Under the pieces are notes generated by a model. The model worked only from the letters and a program-made list of their open reading frames with translations. It did not search any database and was not told where the DNA came from. The position numbers and the translations under genes are program-made. DNA of 64,000 nucleotides from Bacteroidota bacterium (GTDB lineage Bacteria > Bacteroidota > Bacteroidia > Chitinophagales > Chitinophagaceae): contig JAFDXY010000023.1 in assembly GCA_018267725.1 (NCBI GenBank), positions 1 to 64,000 on the forward strand. The letters are read 5' to 3'. Of this stretch, positions 26,834 through 35,806 are shown one piece after another; position 1 is the first letter of the stretch; each line of letters starts with the position of its first letter.

Positions 26834-29251
26834 TTACTTTTTCCATTTCAATCTTAAACTGTTACTTACCACACTTACGCTACTCAATGCCATTGCTGCA
26901 CCTGCAATCATTGGGTTAAGTAAAAATCCATTTATCGGATGTAAAATACCTGCTGCAATAGGAATACCAATAAGATTATAGATAAATGCCCAAAACAAAT
27001 TTTGCTTAATGGTGGCTACGGTTTGTTTTGAAAGCCTTATTGCCTGCGGTATTTTGGTAAGGTCTGATGAAATGATTGTCATCTTGGCTACGTCCATAGC
27101 TATATCCGAACCTTTCCCCATTGCGATACTGACATCGGCTGTTGCCAATGCGGTACTGTCATTGATACCGTCCCCAACCATTGCAACGGTTTTGCCTTGT
27201 TGTTGCAATTCTTTCACAAAATCTGCTTTGTGCTGTGGCAATACTTCGGCTTTGTAATGTCTGATGCCTGTCTGCTCGGCAATGGCTTTTGCTGTGGCTC
27301 CGTTGTCGCCTGTAAGCATATACAAATCAATACCCATTTCCTGCATTTCTTTGATTGCCTGAACCGATGTTTCTTTTATCTTATCGGATATTGCAATTAC
27401 GGAAAGGGCTTGTTTGCTATCTGAAAACCAAATAACGGTTTTGGATTGTTTGCCCCATTCATCGGCTTGTGTTTGCAGTTGTTCGGGAATGCTGATGTTG
27501 TTTTCTGCCAATAGTTTTTTGTTGCCTACAAAATAGGTTTCGTTATTGTAATTGGCTTTTGCTCCTTTACCAGTGATGCTGTCGAAGTCTGATAATTGGG
27601 TAGCTGTAACACCGTCCAAATGTTTTACTACGGCTTCTGCCAATGGGTGTTCGGATTGTTTTTCGATACTCAAAAGAATATCTTTTGCGGTATCGTCATT
27701 GTTGAGCCACCCGATACCTGTTACCTGTGGTCTGCCCTCTGTAATTGTTCCTGTTTTGTCTAATATGATTGCATCTACTTTTTTTGCTAATTCAAGGCTT
27801 TTAGCATCTTTTATTAAAATACCTTTTTCAGCACCTTTGCCAACGCCTACCATAATTGCCGTAGGTGTAGCCAATCCCAACGCACAAGGACAAGCAATAA
27901 CCAATACTGTAACGGCTGCCAATAATCCTTGTACCACTCCGTTGTCGCCACCTAAAAAGAGCCATAATATAAATGTGAGAATGGCAATGCCGATAACTAC
28001 GGAAACAAAGATACCCGCAATCTTATCTACCAATTTCTGTACAGGTGCTTTACTTCCTTGTGCATCTTGTACCATTTTGATAATTTGGGCAAGCATTGTT
28101 TCTTTTCCAACCTTAACGGCTTCAAACTGAAAGCTGCCTTTTTGGTTTATCGTTCCTGCAAATACTTTTTCGTTTTCTTTTTTCAATACAGGTACAGGTT
28201 CGCCACTCAACATACTTTCATCAACATAGGAACTACCCGAAGTAACCATACCGTCCACTGCGATTTTTTCGCCCGGCTTTACAAGGATAATATCGCCTGT
28301 GCTCACATCTTCAATAGCGGTCTGTTTTTCTGTTCCGTCTGCCTGTATTACGATAACGGTTTTGGGTTGTAATCCCATTAGCTTTTTAATGGCTGATGAT
28401 GTATTGCCTTTGGCTTTTTCTTCCAATAATTTACCCAAAAGAATAAATGCTATAATAACGGCTGCTGCTTCAAAATAAACGTGGGCGTGTAATCCTCTCT
28501 GATGCCAAAAGTCGGCAAACAACATATTGAACACGCTAAAAATGTAGGCGATACCTGTACTCAATGCGACAAGTGTATCCATATTTGCAGAGCGGTGTTT
28601 GGTTTGTTTCCACGCATTTACAAAGAAATCCCGACCTAACCACAATACAACAGGTGTAGAGAATGCCCACATTATCGGGTCGGCATAAGGCATATTCATA
28701 AAGAACATTCCGATTACTACAACAGGTAAGGATAATATAACTGCCCAAATTGTTTTTGTTTTTAGCTTTTGGAATTTTTGAGCGTGGATAGCTTCTAATG
28801 TTTCTTGTTGTGTAGTTTCATTTTCTATCAACAAATCATAACCGATAGACTGTACCGCTTTTTGTAGTTTGGTGGCATCAGTCATATTGGGCAGGTATTC
28901 AACGGTTAGGTTTCCTGTTGCAAAGTTTACGGAAGCATTTACAACGCCCTCCTGATACTTTACAATACTTTCGGCACTTCCTGCACAAGATGCACAAGTC
29001 ATACCCAAAACAGGAAATGAATTTTTTACAGTGGAAACCCCATAACCCAACTCTTTTATAGCTTTAACCGCTTCGCCTACTGCTTCGGTATCTGCTACTG
29101 TTATAGCTGTTCTGCGGTTGTTTAGTTCTACTTTGTGGGTTTCTACTCCCTTAACCTGTGCCAATCCTTTTTCAACGATTAAAGCACAATGTTCGCTTTC
29201 GACATCTTCTAACGGAAGATAGATGATTTCTTTATTATTATTTGTTGCCAT
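26834..29251 (-). CDS. copA: Copper-translocating P1B-type ATPase
   Basis: An 805-aa Cu(I) exporter. A first, degenerate HMA-like domain (residues 8-75) keeps only one Cys (SEHCAL), and a second has GMTCASC (C86, C89). Then come membrane helices, the TGE loop (LSGEPVP), the CPC metal site (454-456), the phosphorylation motif DKTGT (498-502), SEHPLAE (H535), GDGINDS (692-698), and the Cu-specific YN and MALSSVSVVSNSLRLKW in the last helices. Base composition is clearly richer in GC (a sampled line near 27121 is about half GC) than neighbouring genes, suggesting later arrival. It lies between the regulator gene and the CopZ-like gene and has its own promoter region. Confidence 0.95.
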   Translation of the reverse strand: MATNNNKEIIYLPLEDVESEHCALIVEKGLAQVKGVETHKVELNNRRTAITVADTEAVGEAVKAIKELGYGVSTVKNSFPVLGMTCASCAGSAESIVKYQEGVVNASVNFATGNLTVEYLPNMTDATKLQKAVQSIGYDLLIENETTQQETLEAIHAQKFQKLKTKTIWAVILSLPVVVIGMFFMNMPYADPIMWAFSTPVVLWLGRDFFVNAWKQTKHRSANMDTLVALSTGIAYIFSVFNMLFADFWHQRGLHAHVYFEAAAVIIAFILLGKLLEEKAKGNTSSAIKKLMGLQPKTVIVIQADGTEKQTAIEDVSTGDIILVKPGEKIAVDGMVTSGSSYVDESMLSGEPVPVLKKENEKVFAGTINQKGSFQFEAVKVGKETMLAQIIKMVQDAQGSKAPVQKLVDKIAGIFVSVVIGIAILTFILWLFLGGDNGVVQGLLAAVTVLVIACPCALGLATPTAIMVGVGKGAEKGILIKDAKSLELAKKVDAIILDKTGTITEGRPQVTGIGWLNNDDTAKDILLSIEKQSEHPLAEAVVKHLDGVTATQLSDFDSITGKGAKANYNNETYFVGNKKLLAENNISIPEQLQTQADEWGKQSKTVIWFSDSKQALSVIAISDKIKETSVQAIKEMQEMGIDLYMLTGDNGATAKAIAEQTGIRHYKAEVLPQHKADFVKELQQQGKTVAMVGDGINDSTALATADVSIAMGKGSDIAMDVAKMTIISSDLTKIPQAIRLSKQTVATIKQNLFWAFIYNLIGIPIAAGILHPINGFLLNPMIAGAAMALSSVSVVSNSLRLKWKK

Positions 29252-29272
29252 TTTGCGATTGTTTTAATTAAC

Positions 29273-29340
29273 ACTGCAAAGTTGGCAATTATAATAGTGG
29301 TGGCTATTGTGGAATTTTGGAATTGATTTGTAAGATTTAC
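29273..29340 (-). promoter_or_regulatory. Promoter/operator region of copA
   Basis: Read on the minus strand: GTAAATCTTACAAATCAA (plus-strand 29323-29340), then about 40 nt, then CAACTTTGCAGT at a -7-like element. The upstream block differs at one base from the one ahead of copZ and sits at identical distance. It overlaps the stop codon of the upstream regulator gene. Confidence 0.6.
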
Positions 29341-29900
29341 AAACTGTCTAACGACTTCCTTTTATCTACCTTTAGTTGTTTGAAATGGCTTGGTGTTAAT
29401 CCTGTTACTTTTTTGAATTGATTGCTTAAATACGCCACACTCGAATAGTTCAGACGAAAGGCAATTTCACTCAAAGACAATTCATCATATACCAATAGTT
29501 CTTTTACCTTTTCTATCTTCTGGGCAATAAAATATTTTTCAATGGTTGTTCCCTCTACCTGCGAAAACAGGTTGGATAAATAATTATAATCGTGGTATAA
29601 CTTACTGCTTAATATATCTGAAAGATTGGTTTTAATATCGTTGTCCTGATGATGTACCAAGTCAATAATTATATTCTTTATCTGCTCAATGATACGGCTT
29701 TTTTTATCGTCAATGATTTCAAAACCTAATGGAATTAAAACCTTATCTAAATTGATTTTTTCTTCGGGTGTGGGTTCTTTGGCAAGCATAACTTCCCCTA
29801 ATTTGATATTCTTTACATCAAATCCCAATTTATCCAATTCATTTTGCACCACCATAATACAACGGTTGCAAACCATATTTTTTATAAACATTTTGCTCAT
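29337..29900 (-). CDS. AraC-family regulator with N-terminal HMA-like CxxC domain
   Basis: A 187-aa DNA-binding protein. The N-terminus (about residues 1-65) looks like a small HMA/ferredoxin-like domain, MFIKNMVCNRCIMVVQNEL, with a possible metal site C11/C14, and is followed by a linker. The C-terminus is an AraC helix-turn-helix: EYFIAQKIEKVKELLVYDEL, then SLSEIAFRLNYSSVAYLSNQ and FKKVTGLTPSHFK. It lacks the usual sugar-binding N-domain of AraC. Position directly upstream of copA, in the same direction, fits a copper-responsive regulator of the cluster. Metal sensing is inferred from the motif and context. Confidence 0.85.
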   Translation of the reverse strand: MSKMFIKNMVCNRCIMVVQNELDKLGFDVKNIKLGEVMLAKEPTPEEKINLDKVLIPLGFEIIDDKKSRIIEQIKNIIIDLVHHQDNDIKTNLSDILSSKLYHDYNYLSNLFSQVEGTTIEKYFIAQKIEKVKELLVYDELSLSEIAFRLNYSSVAYLSNQFKKVTGLTPSHFKQLKVDKRKSLDSL

Positions 29901-29920
29901 ATCTAATAAGTATTTCGCTA

Positions 29921-29928
29921 CAAATATA
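29921..29928 (-). promoter_or_regulatory. Candidate -7 element of the AraC-type copper regulator gene
   Basis: On the minus strand TATATTTG fits TAnnTTTG and lies about 20 bp ahead of the ATG. No TTG was found at -33, so the call is partial. Confidence 0.4.
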
Positions 29929-30054
29929 ATTTAGGATGTAAAGGGAAAACATTGGGTGTCATCTTTCAGCATAATTACCCTATAATTTATATTATGTTAA
30001 GTTACATAAATTTAAAAACTACCCTCTTTTCTTTATTGATAGACACAATAATAA

Positions 30055-30076
30055 AGCCCTGCACTGCTGCAAGGCT
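30055..30076. terminator. Hairpin downstream of the TPR protein gene
   Basis: AGCCCTGCA (30055-30063) can pair with TGCAAGGCT (30068-30076) with one G-T pair. It lies just past the end of the minus-strand TPR gene; the T-rich tail is better on the plus strand. Confidence 0.55.
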
Positions 30077-30103
30077 TTTTATTTTGTGAAATACAAAAAA
30101 ACG

Positions 30104-31477
30104 TTACTGATGTAGTCCATCGTACAATTTATATTTTGCATCGTAAGCATCGTATGCTTTTTGGTCTTTACCTTTTACTTTATTTCTTTTGTATTCAAAT
30201 AAAATTGCTAAATGATCAACTGCTTTATTTGTAAGATTTTTTTCGTTACCTGTTTTATTAGCTTTATCTTTTAAAATTCCGTAAGCTTTTTCAAACCACT
30301 CTACGGCAGTATCTACATAGGTATTAGCTTTTTTGTCTAAATCTAATGTTTCAACTTTAATTGCATCAACAGCCGGTTTGTTTTTTGCATCAATAGCAGC
30401 TTTTTTCTTCGGGTCTTTTTCGCTATCTTTTAAACTATTTAAATCTCTTAGTTTTTTAATATTTTCTCTAATAGTTTCATCTACCGCATCAAACTCTAAA
30501 TAGTTTACTAATGCAATATTGAATGCTGCTAAATACATGGTGTTATCTTTTGCAAAAGCTTTTTTAAATGCATCTATTGCTTTTAATTTAAAGTTTGCAA
30601 GTTTTGCACTATCTAATTTTTCTTTCTCTTCTTTAGGAATATTATAGAATTCTGAGCCATAGTTTATATAATCTTCTGCGGTTAGTTTTCCTTCTGCATC
30701 TTGCTTATCGTAAAAATCTGCTTTGTCTTGTAAAGTAAAATTTTTAGAAACATATTCAGCTTCAAATGCTGCCCAGTTTTCTTTTGGATATAACTCTTTT
30801 GCAGTTTTTAGGTATTCATCAAATTCTGTTTTGTTTTTTTTATCTACGGCATGTAGTAGTAAAAATTTATATGTTAAAACATAATCTTCATTTCCTCCTA
30901 CTTTTTTATCGGCTAAACGTTTATAATATTTGTAAGCTATATCGTCTTTTTTAGCTTGTTGGTATGAGTATGCAGTAAAAAATATCATTGAGGTATCAAA
31001 CGCAATATTTGCTGTAGTAAATTTATTGGCAATAATTACATCTATATATTCTGTTGCTTTGGCAAAAGATTCTGCAGCTTCGCTATATTTTTTTGCTGTA
31101 AATGCATCATTCCCTATTGTTCTTTCATGATTGTATAACGTAAAGAAAATATCTGAACCGTTATTATCTTTCAATATTTTTAAAGAAGGATCTGCCTGCA
31201 CATATTTATTAAATGCATCTTGAGCATCTGCTAAAGCGTTAGGGTATTTATCTTTTAATCTTTCATCTTTATATAAACTATTGTACAAATACATTTTCCA
31301 GAAATATGTTTCAGGCTTTGTAGCTGCTGCGGGGTTTGCAGCTATTTGTTTGTCTAACTCGTTTTTGGCATCTTCTACTTTTTTTAGAACTGCCAGTGTT
31401 TGCACTTTTTTATAATCTTGTGCTTTTGAAACAAGCACCATTGAGCCAATTGCAGCAAGCAATAATAAACGCTTCAT
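30104..31477 (-). CDS. Exported TPR-type repeat protein, unknown function
   Basis: A 457-aa protein with a signal peptide (MKRLLLLAAIGSMVLVSKAQ), then a helical, Lys/Ala-rich repeat region typical of tetratricopeptide folds: ALADAQDAFNKYVQADPSLK, FTAKKYSEAAESFAKATEYI, KAIDAFKKAFAKDNTMYLAAFNIALVN shown by its start, and VEWFEKAYGILKDKANKTG. No enzyme motif was seen. It begins 10 bp after the gyrA stop, so it is likely co-transcribed with gyrA. Function in the periplasm or outer membrane is unknown. Confidence 0.75.
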   Translation of the reverse strand: MKRLLLLAAIGSMVLVSKAQDYKKVQTLAVLKKVEDAKNELDKQIAANPAAATKPETYFWKMYLYNSLYKDERLKDKYPNALADAQDAFNKYVQADPSLKILKDNNGSDIFFTLYNHERTIGNDAFTAKKYSEAAESFAKATEYIDVIIANKFTTANIAFDTSMIFFTAYSYQQAKKDDIAYKYYKRLADKKVGGNEDYVLTYKFLLLHAVDKKNKTEFDEYLKTAKELYPKENWAAFEAEYVSKNFTLQDKADFYDKQDAEGKLTAEDYINYGSEFYNIPKEEKEKLDSAKLANFKLKAIDAFKKAFAKDNTMYLAAFNIALVNYLEFDAVDETIRENIKKLRDLNSLKDSEKDPKKKAAIDAKNKPAVDAIKVETLDLDKKANTYVDTAVEWFEKAYGILKDKANKTGNEKNLTNKAVDHLAILFEYKRNKVKGKDQKAYDAYDAKYKLYDGLHQ

Positions 31478-31487
31478 AAAATTGATT

Positions 31488-34163
31488 TTAATTATTATCT
31501 GTTAATGGATTTTCTGTTGATTGATTATTTTCTTCATTATTATTTTCGCCTTCGGCAGAAGATTGCTGTTCTTCTGGTTGCTCTTGCTCTTCTATTTTTG
31601 ATATAGCTGCAATGGCATCTCCTTCATCTAACCTTATTAATATTACACCTTGTGTTGCACGCCCTGCTTGTTTAATTGAAGCAATTGGTGTGCGTAGTGT
31701 AATACCCGATTGGCAAGTTATGATTAAATCTTCTGTTTCGCTTACATCTAATATTCCTACTAAGGTTCCGGTTTTTTCTGTTACGTTTATAGTTTTTACG
31801 CCTTTACCTCCACGGTTGGTAATGCGGTAAACATCTTCTCCCTCTTCATCAATTAATGGAGTTCTTTTTCCAAAACCTTTTTCACTAACTACTAAAACAG
31901 TTTTTGAAGTATCGGCTTTGTTAATGCAAATCATGCCAACTACTTCATCATTTAATTCATCAACTTCAATACCTGTTACGCCAATAGCTCCTCGCCCTGT
32001 GGCTCTTACTTTTTCTTCAGGAAAACGAATGGCTCTTCCGCTTTTAATTGCCATCATTATTTCGCAGTTGCCATCGGTAAGTTTTGCTTCTAACAATTCA
32101 TCTCCTTCTACTATTGTAATTGCATTAATTCCGTTTGCTCTTGGGCGTGAAAAATCTTCTAAATCTGTTTTTTTAATGATGCCTTTTTTGGTACATAATA
32201 CAATATATTTTCCTTCAATAGCTTCTTTTTTATCTAAATTTTTTATATCTATTATTGCTCTTACTTTATCATCTTGAGGTATTTGTATTAGGTTTTGAAT
32301 GGCTCTGCCTTTGCTTTGTTTTTCTCCTTCAGGAATTTCATAAACTTTAAGCCAGTAACATTTTCCTTTTTCTGTAAAGAAGAGCATTGTATCGTGTGTG
32401 GAGGCTACAAATAAATGTTCTACATAATCTTCTTCTCTTGTTTTTGAACCGATGGCTCCTCTTCCTCCACGGCGTTGTTGGCGATAATCGGCTCCGCTGG
32501 TTCTTTTTATATAACCTAAATGAGATATGGTAATTACAACATCTTCTTCTTTCACAAAATCTAACATGTTTACTTCATCGGCTAAAAATTGAATTTCGCT
32601 TTTTCTGGCAACACCAAATTTTGCTTTTACTTCTTCTAATTCTGTTTTAATTAAATCGTAACGTAATTCTTCGCTTGCCAATAAATCTTTTAGTCTTGCA
32701 ATAACAACCATTAATTCATTAAATTCTTCAATAATTTTTTCGCGTTCCATTCCTGTTAAACGTTGTAAACGTAATTCAAGAATGGCTTGTGCTTGTTTTT
32801 CACTTAAGCCAATGCCTTGCTGGTAGTGCTTTTGAGCTAATTCTGTAAATAAACTTTGTGGTAAATGCCAATTATCTGCAACGCTTTTTTCTATTAAACC
32901 TTTTTTGGCTTCATCGGGTGTTGCACTGTTTCTTATAATTGAAATGGCTGCATCTAAATGGTCTTTATCTCCAATAACTTTTAAATAGCCTTCTAATAAA
33001 TGGGCTCTTTCTTCTGCTTTGCGAAGTTCGAATTTGCTGCGACGAATTATCACTTCCATTCTAAACTCAACAAATTCAGCTATTAATTCTCGTATATTAA
33101 AAACTTTTGGCCTGCCTTTGCTTATGGCTACATTATTAATACCAAAACTTGTTTGTAGTTCTGTGAATTTATAAAGTTGATTGATAATGATGTTTGCAAC
33201 TGCATCGCGTTTTAAATCAATTACAATTCTTGTTCCTTCACGTTTATTGCTTTCATTATTTACGTGTGCAATGCCTTCAATAGTTTTATCGGTTACTAAT
33301 TGCCCTATCTTATCTGTTAAAGCATCTAACCCAACTTGATAAGGAACTTCGGTAATAACAATTTGTTCTCTTCCGCTTGGTTTAGTATCAATATGGCATT
33401 TACCGCGAACCACTACCCTGCCACGCCCGGTAAGCATTCCTTGCTTTACACCTTCCATGCCGTAAATTATTCCGCCTGTTGGAAAATCTGGAGCTTTTAC
33501 ATATTGTAATAAATCTTCAACTGTTATTGTTTTATTATTTATGTAGGCAATGCATCCATCTATTACTTCGCTTAAATTATGTGGCATCATGTTAGTTGCC
33601 ATACCAACGGCAATACCGCTGCTACCATTAACTAATAATTGCGGAATACGTGTAGGTAATACACTTGGTTCTTCTAAGCTATCATCAAAATTTGGTTGAA
33701 AATCTACCGTATCTTTTTCAATATCTTCTAACATTGCTTCGGCAAATTTTTGCAATCTAACTTCGGTGTAACGCATAGCTGCAGGCGGGTCTCCATCTTG
33801 TGTACCAAAGTTACCTTGGCCATCTACCATTGTATGCCCCATTGTAAAACTTTGAGCCATACGAACCAATGTATCATAAATTGAAACATCTCCGTGTGGG
33901 TGATATTTACCCATTACTTCACCTACAATACGGGCAGCTTTTTTATAAGGTTTATTGCTGTTGTTGCCTAACTCGCTCATGCCAAATAATACGCGGCGAT
34001 GAACGGGTTTAAAACCATCTCTTACATCGGGAAGGGCACGACCAACAATTACAGACATTGAATAATCAATGTATGCCGTTTTCATTTGCTCTTCAATATT
34101 TACCTGTATTATTCTATCGTTATCGTTGGTTTGTTCAGGTTGTAAATGCTCGTTATTATCCAT
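31488..34163 (-). CDS. gyrA: DNA gyrase subunit A
   Basis: An 891-aa type II topoisomerase subunit that breaks and rejoins DNA while GyrB supplies ATP-driven supercoiling. Near the N-terminus are GRALPDVRDGFKPVHRRVLF and the quinolone region KYHPHGDVSIYDTLVRMAQSF, in which Val93 stands where E. coli has Ser83 and Asp97 matches E. coli Asp87. The catalytic tyrosine is Y132 in AAMRYTEVRL. The C-terminal pinwheel contains QRRGGRG, the GyrA box, which separates it from ParC. An acidic Gln/Asn-rich tail ends the protein. A TPR gene follows after 10 bp. Confidence 0.97.
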   Translation of the reverse strand: MDNNEHLQPEQTNDNDRIIQVNIEEQMKTAYIDYSMSVIVGRALPDVRDGFKPVHRRVLFGMSELGNNSNKPYKKAARIVGEVMGKYHPHGDVSIYDTLVRMAQSFTMGHTMVDGQGNFGTQDGDPPAAMRYTEVRLQKFAEAMLEDIEKDTVDFQPNFDDSLEEPSVLPTRIPQLLVNGSSGIAVGMATNMMPHNLSEVIDGCIAYINNKTITVEDLLQYVKAPDFPTGGIIYGMEGVKQGMLTGRGRVVVRGKCHIDTKPSGREQIVITEVPYQVGLDALTDKIGQLVTDKTIEGIAHVNNESNKREGTRIVIDLKRDAVANIIINQLYKFTELQTSFGINNVAISKGRPKVFNIRELIAEFVEFRMEVIIRRSKFELRKAEERAHLLEGYLKVIGDKDHLDAAISIIRNSATPDEAKKGLIEKSVADNWHLPQSLFTELAQKHYQQGIGLSEKQAQAILELRLQRLTGMEREKIIEEFNELMVVIARLKDLLASEELRYDLIKTELEEVKAKFGVARKSEIQFLADEVNMLDFVKEEDVVITISHLGYIKRTSGADYRQQRRGGRGAIGSKTREEDYVEHLFVASTHDTMLFFTEKGKCYWLKVYEIPEGEKQSKGRAIQNLIQIPQDDKVRAIIDIKNLDKKEAIEGKYIVLCTKKGIIKKTDLEDFSRPRANGINAITIVEGDELLEAKLTDGNCEIMMAIKSGRAIRFPEEKVRATGRGAIGVTGIEVDELNDEVVGMICINKADTSKTVLVVSEKGFGKRTPLIDEEGEDVYRITNRGGKGVKTINVTEKTGTLVGILDVSETEDLIITCQSGITLRTPIASIKQAGRATQGVILIRLDEGDAIAAISKIEEQEQPEEQQSSAEGENNNEENNQSTENPLTDNN

Positions 34164-34322
34164 TAATTAAAAAAAATTAAAACTTTTAAATTCAGTGGTT
34201 GGCGAAGATAATTTTTAGGTATTGAAAAACCTTATAAAATATGTGTTATTTCAAGAGTTTTTTACACATTTTATTTGATTGGTGTTGAGAATGAAGAATA
34301 AATTTTAGAATGAAATAGAAAA

Positions 34323-34685
34323 GCTACAAACCTCATAAGCCGGATTCTGTTTTTACACTATCATTTATCTGGTTGTAACATTACTGTTACAATCTTGCTG
34401 CCTACCCTGAAACCTTTTCTTTTCAGAAATTGAACGAGCAGTTCTCAAAGGCTTCTATATGTGGCATTACAGCACCTAAGGTTTACCCGTTGCAACAATT
34501 ACTTGCTGTAACTGTGAGCTCTTACCTCACATTTTCACCTTTGCTCTTTTTTAAAAGAGTAGTTATTTTCTGTGGCACTTTCTTTTCAAAAATAAATTTG
34601 AATCCGGGAGTTACCCGGTAGGTTGCTCTGTGCTGTCCGGACTTTCCTTCCCGTTTATAACGGAACGATAGTTCGGGTTTGTAGC
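34323..34685 (-). ncRNA. rnpB: RNase P RNA (bacterial class A)
   Basis: The catalytic RNA of RNase P, which trims tRNA 5' ends. Read on the minus strand, the 5' end forms P1 with the 3' end: GCTACAAACC at the start (34676-34685) pairs with GGTTTGTAGC at the end (34323-34332). The conserved 5' core GGAAAGTCCGGACAGCACAG lies soon after, and the 3' core ACAGAATCCGGCTTAT near the end. About 363 nt, a normal length. A -7 element is directly upstream. A spurious 63-codon reading frame on the other strand at 34430-34621 was ignored. Confidence 0.95.
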
Positions 34686-34690
34686 CAATG

Positions 34691-34698
34691 CAAAAGTA
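34691..34698 (-). promoter_or_regulatory. -7 element of the rnpB promoter
   Basis: On the minus strand TACTTTTG (TAnnTTTG) ends 6 nt before the first P1 base, so the predicted start point matches the RNA's 5' end. TTA rather than TTG lies 19 nt upstream. Confidence 0.65.
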
Positions 34699-34745
34699 AT
34701 TATTATGAGCTAAGAATTAAGAGTTATAAATTATGAATTGCTTTT

Positions 34746-35771
34746 CTAATATTGAAAGAAAATTTCTGTAGCTCCGTAACCAAACCTATGGTCGTATTGA
34801 TTTATAAAATAACGTACTTCTTTTTTTGTTTTAAGTATATCGTGAATTTCATCTTTTAACTTTCCGCTTCCTACACCATGTATAACAATAAGGTTTTGGC
34901 GTTGATGTGCAATTGCCAATTCGTACCATTTATTAAATTCTGTTAATTGCATATTTAGTATTTCAAAATTGCTCATGTGTTGCCAATTATCTGATAACTT
35001 TTCCATGTGCAAATCAACTACTTCTCTTGCCGGCGGAAGGTTTTGTTTTATTTTATTGGCTTCATAAACTTTATAACCTTTTGCTACTAAACTGCTTACT
35101 TCAAATTTATCTTCAATAATTTTATCGGGATATTTTTCAAACAATAAAAATTGAATAGCAGGCTCATTTTTTTCTTTCATTTCTTCAATACGTTTGAAGA
35201 GTTGTTTTCCTTTTAATTTTACATTGGCTTCATAAAAAGATGCTTTGTTTTTTTCTTCTTTAAGTAATGAAAAAGTGAAGTGAAATGAAGGGCTATCATT
35301 CATTTCAGCAAAAGAAATATCATGTAAATAAAAATCGTGAAACGATAATATTTCGTTTTTTATTTCGAACTCAGTAGTACTAAAAAATTGTTGTTGATAA
35401 ACAAAATGAAAAGAATTGTGTGTTCTGTTTATAAGATGAATTTTAAAAAGTTCTACTACTTCATCATTAAATTCATCTAAAGTAAATTTTGGTATTAATG
35501 AAAGCCAAACTCCGTCTGCAATTTTTGTGTTTGTTTTATTTATTTTTTCTTTTGGTACATTATCAATAAAAACTTTGACGGGCTTTTTTTCTTCAACAGT
35601 TTTCTTTTTGGTAAAGCGAAAAAAATAAGGGAAGTCAATTTGATCTAAATAAGCAGGAAACCTCACTCCCTTTACTTCAATTAAAACCATTTTATCGTTA
35701 ATAATTTCTATTACTTTTCCTTCTTTACTGGTGTGTAGTACAATAATTTCATCTCCTACCTGATACTTCAT
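34746..35771 (-). CDS. Smr domain protein with DUF2027-like N-terminus
   Basis: A 341-aa protein. The N-terminus starts MKYQVGDEIIVLHTSKEGKV, an SH3-like barrel typical of DUF2027 proteins, and is followed by a variable linker and a beta-rich middle (NSFHFVYQQQFFSTTEFEI). The C-terminus is an Smr (small MutS-related) domain: VVDLHMEKL (DLH motif), then LIVIHGVGSGKLKDEIHDIL and a final YGATEIFF. Smr domains are nicking or RNA-cleaving nucleases in several systems; the exact substrate here is unknown. Length and order match the Bacteroidota family. Confidence 0.87.
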   Translation of the reverse strand: MKYQVGDEIIVLHTSKEGKVIEIINDKMVLIEVKGVRFPAYLDQIDFPYFFRFTKKKTVEEKKPVKVFIDNVPKEKINKTNTKIADGVWLSLIPKFTLDEFNDEVVELFKIHLINRTHNSFHFVYQQQFFSTTEFEIKNEILSFHDFYLHDISFAEMNDSPSFHFTFSLLKEEKNKASFYEANVKLKGKQLFKRIEEMKEKNEPAIQFLLFEKYPDKIIEDKFEVSSLVAKGYKVYEANKIKQNLPPAREVVDLHMEKLSDNWQHMSNFEILNMQLTEFNKWYELAIAHQRQNLIVIHGVGSGKLKDEIHDILKTKKEVRYFINQYDHRFGYGATEIFFQY

Positions 35772-35806
35772 TTATAAAAAATTTACCGCAAATGTAATTG
35801 CCTATA

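Noticed and set aside
27552-28130. A 192-codon open frame on the plus strand inside copA
   Set aside because: It is the antisense shadow of a well-conserved P-type ATPase and has no family signature of its own.
26812-29340. Target-site or terminal repeats of a transposon carrying copA
   Set aside because: The two 18-bp blocks lie at identical distance from promoter-like elements and no transposase is present; a duplicated regulatory region explains them better.
34430-34621. A 63-codon open frame on the plus strand
   Set aside because: It lies inside the RNase P RNA on the other strand and shows no coding signs.
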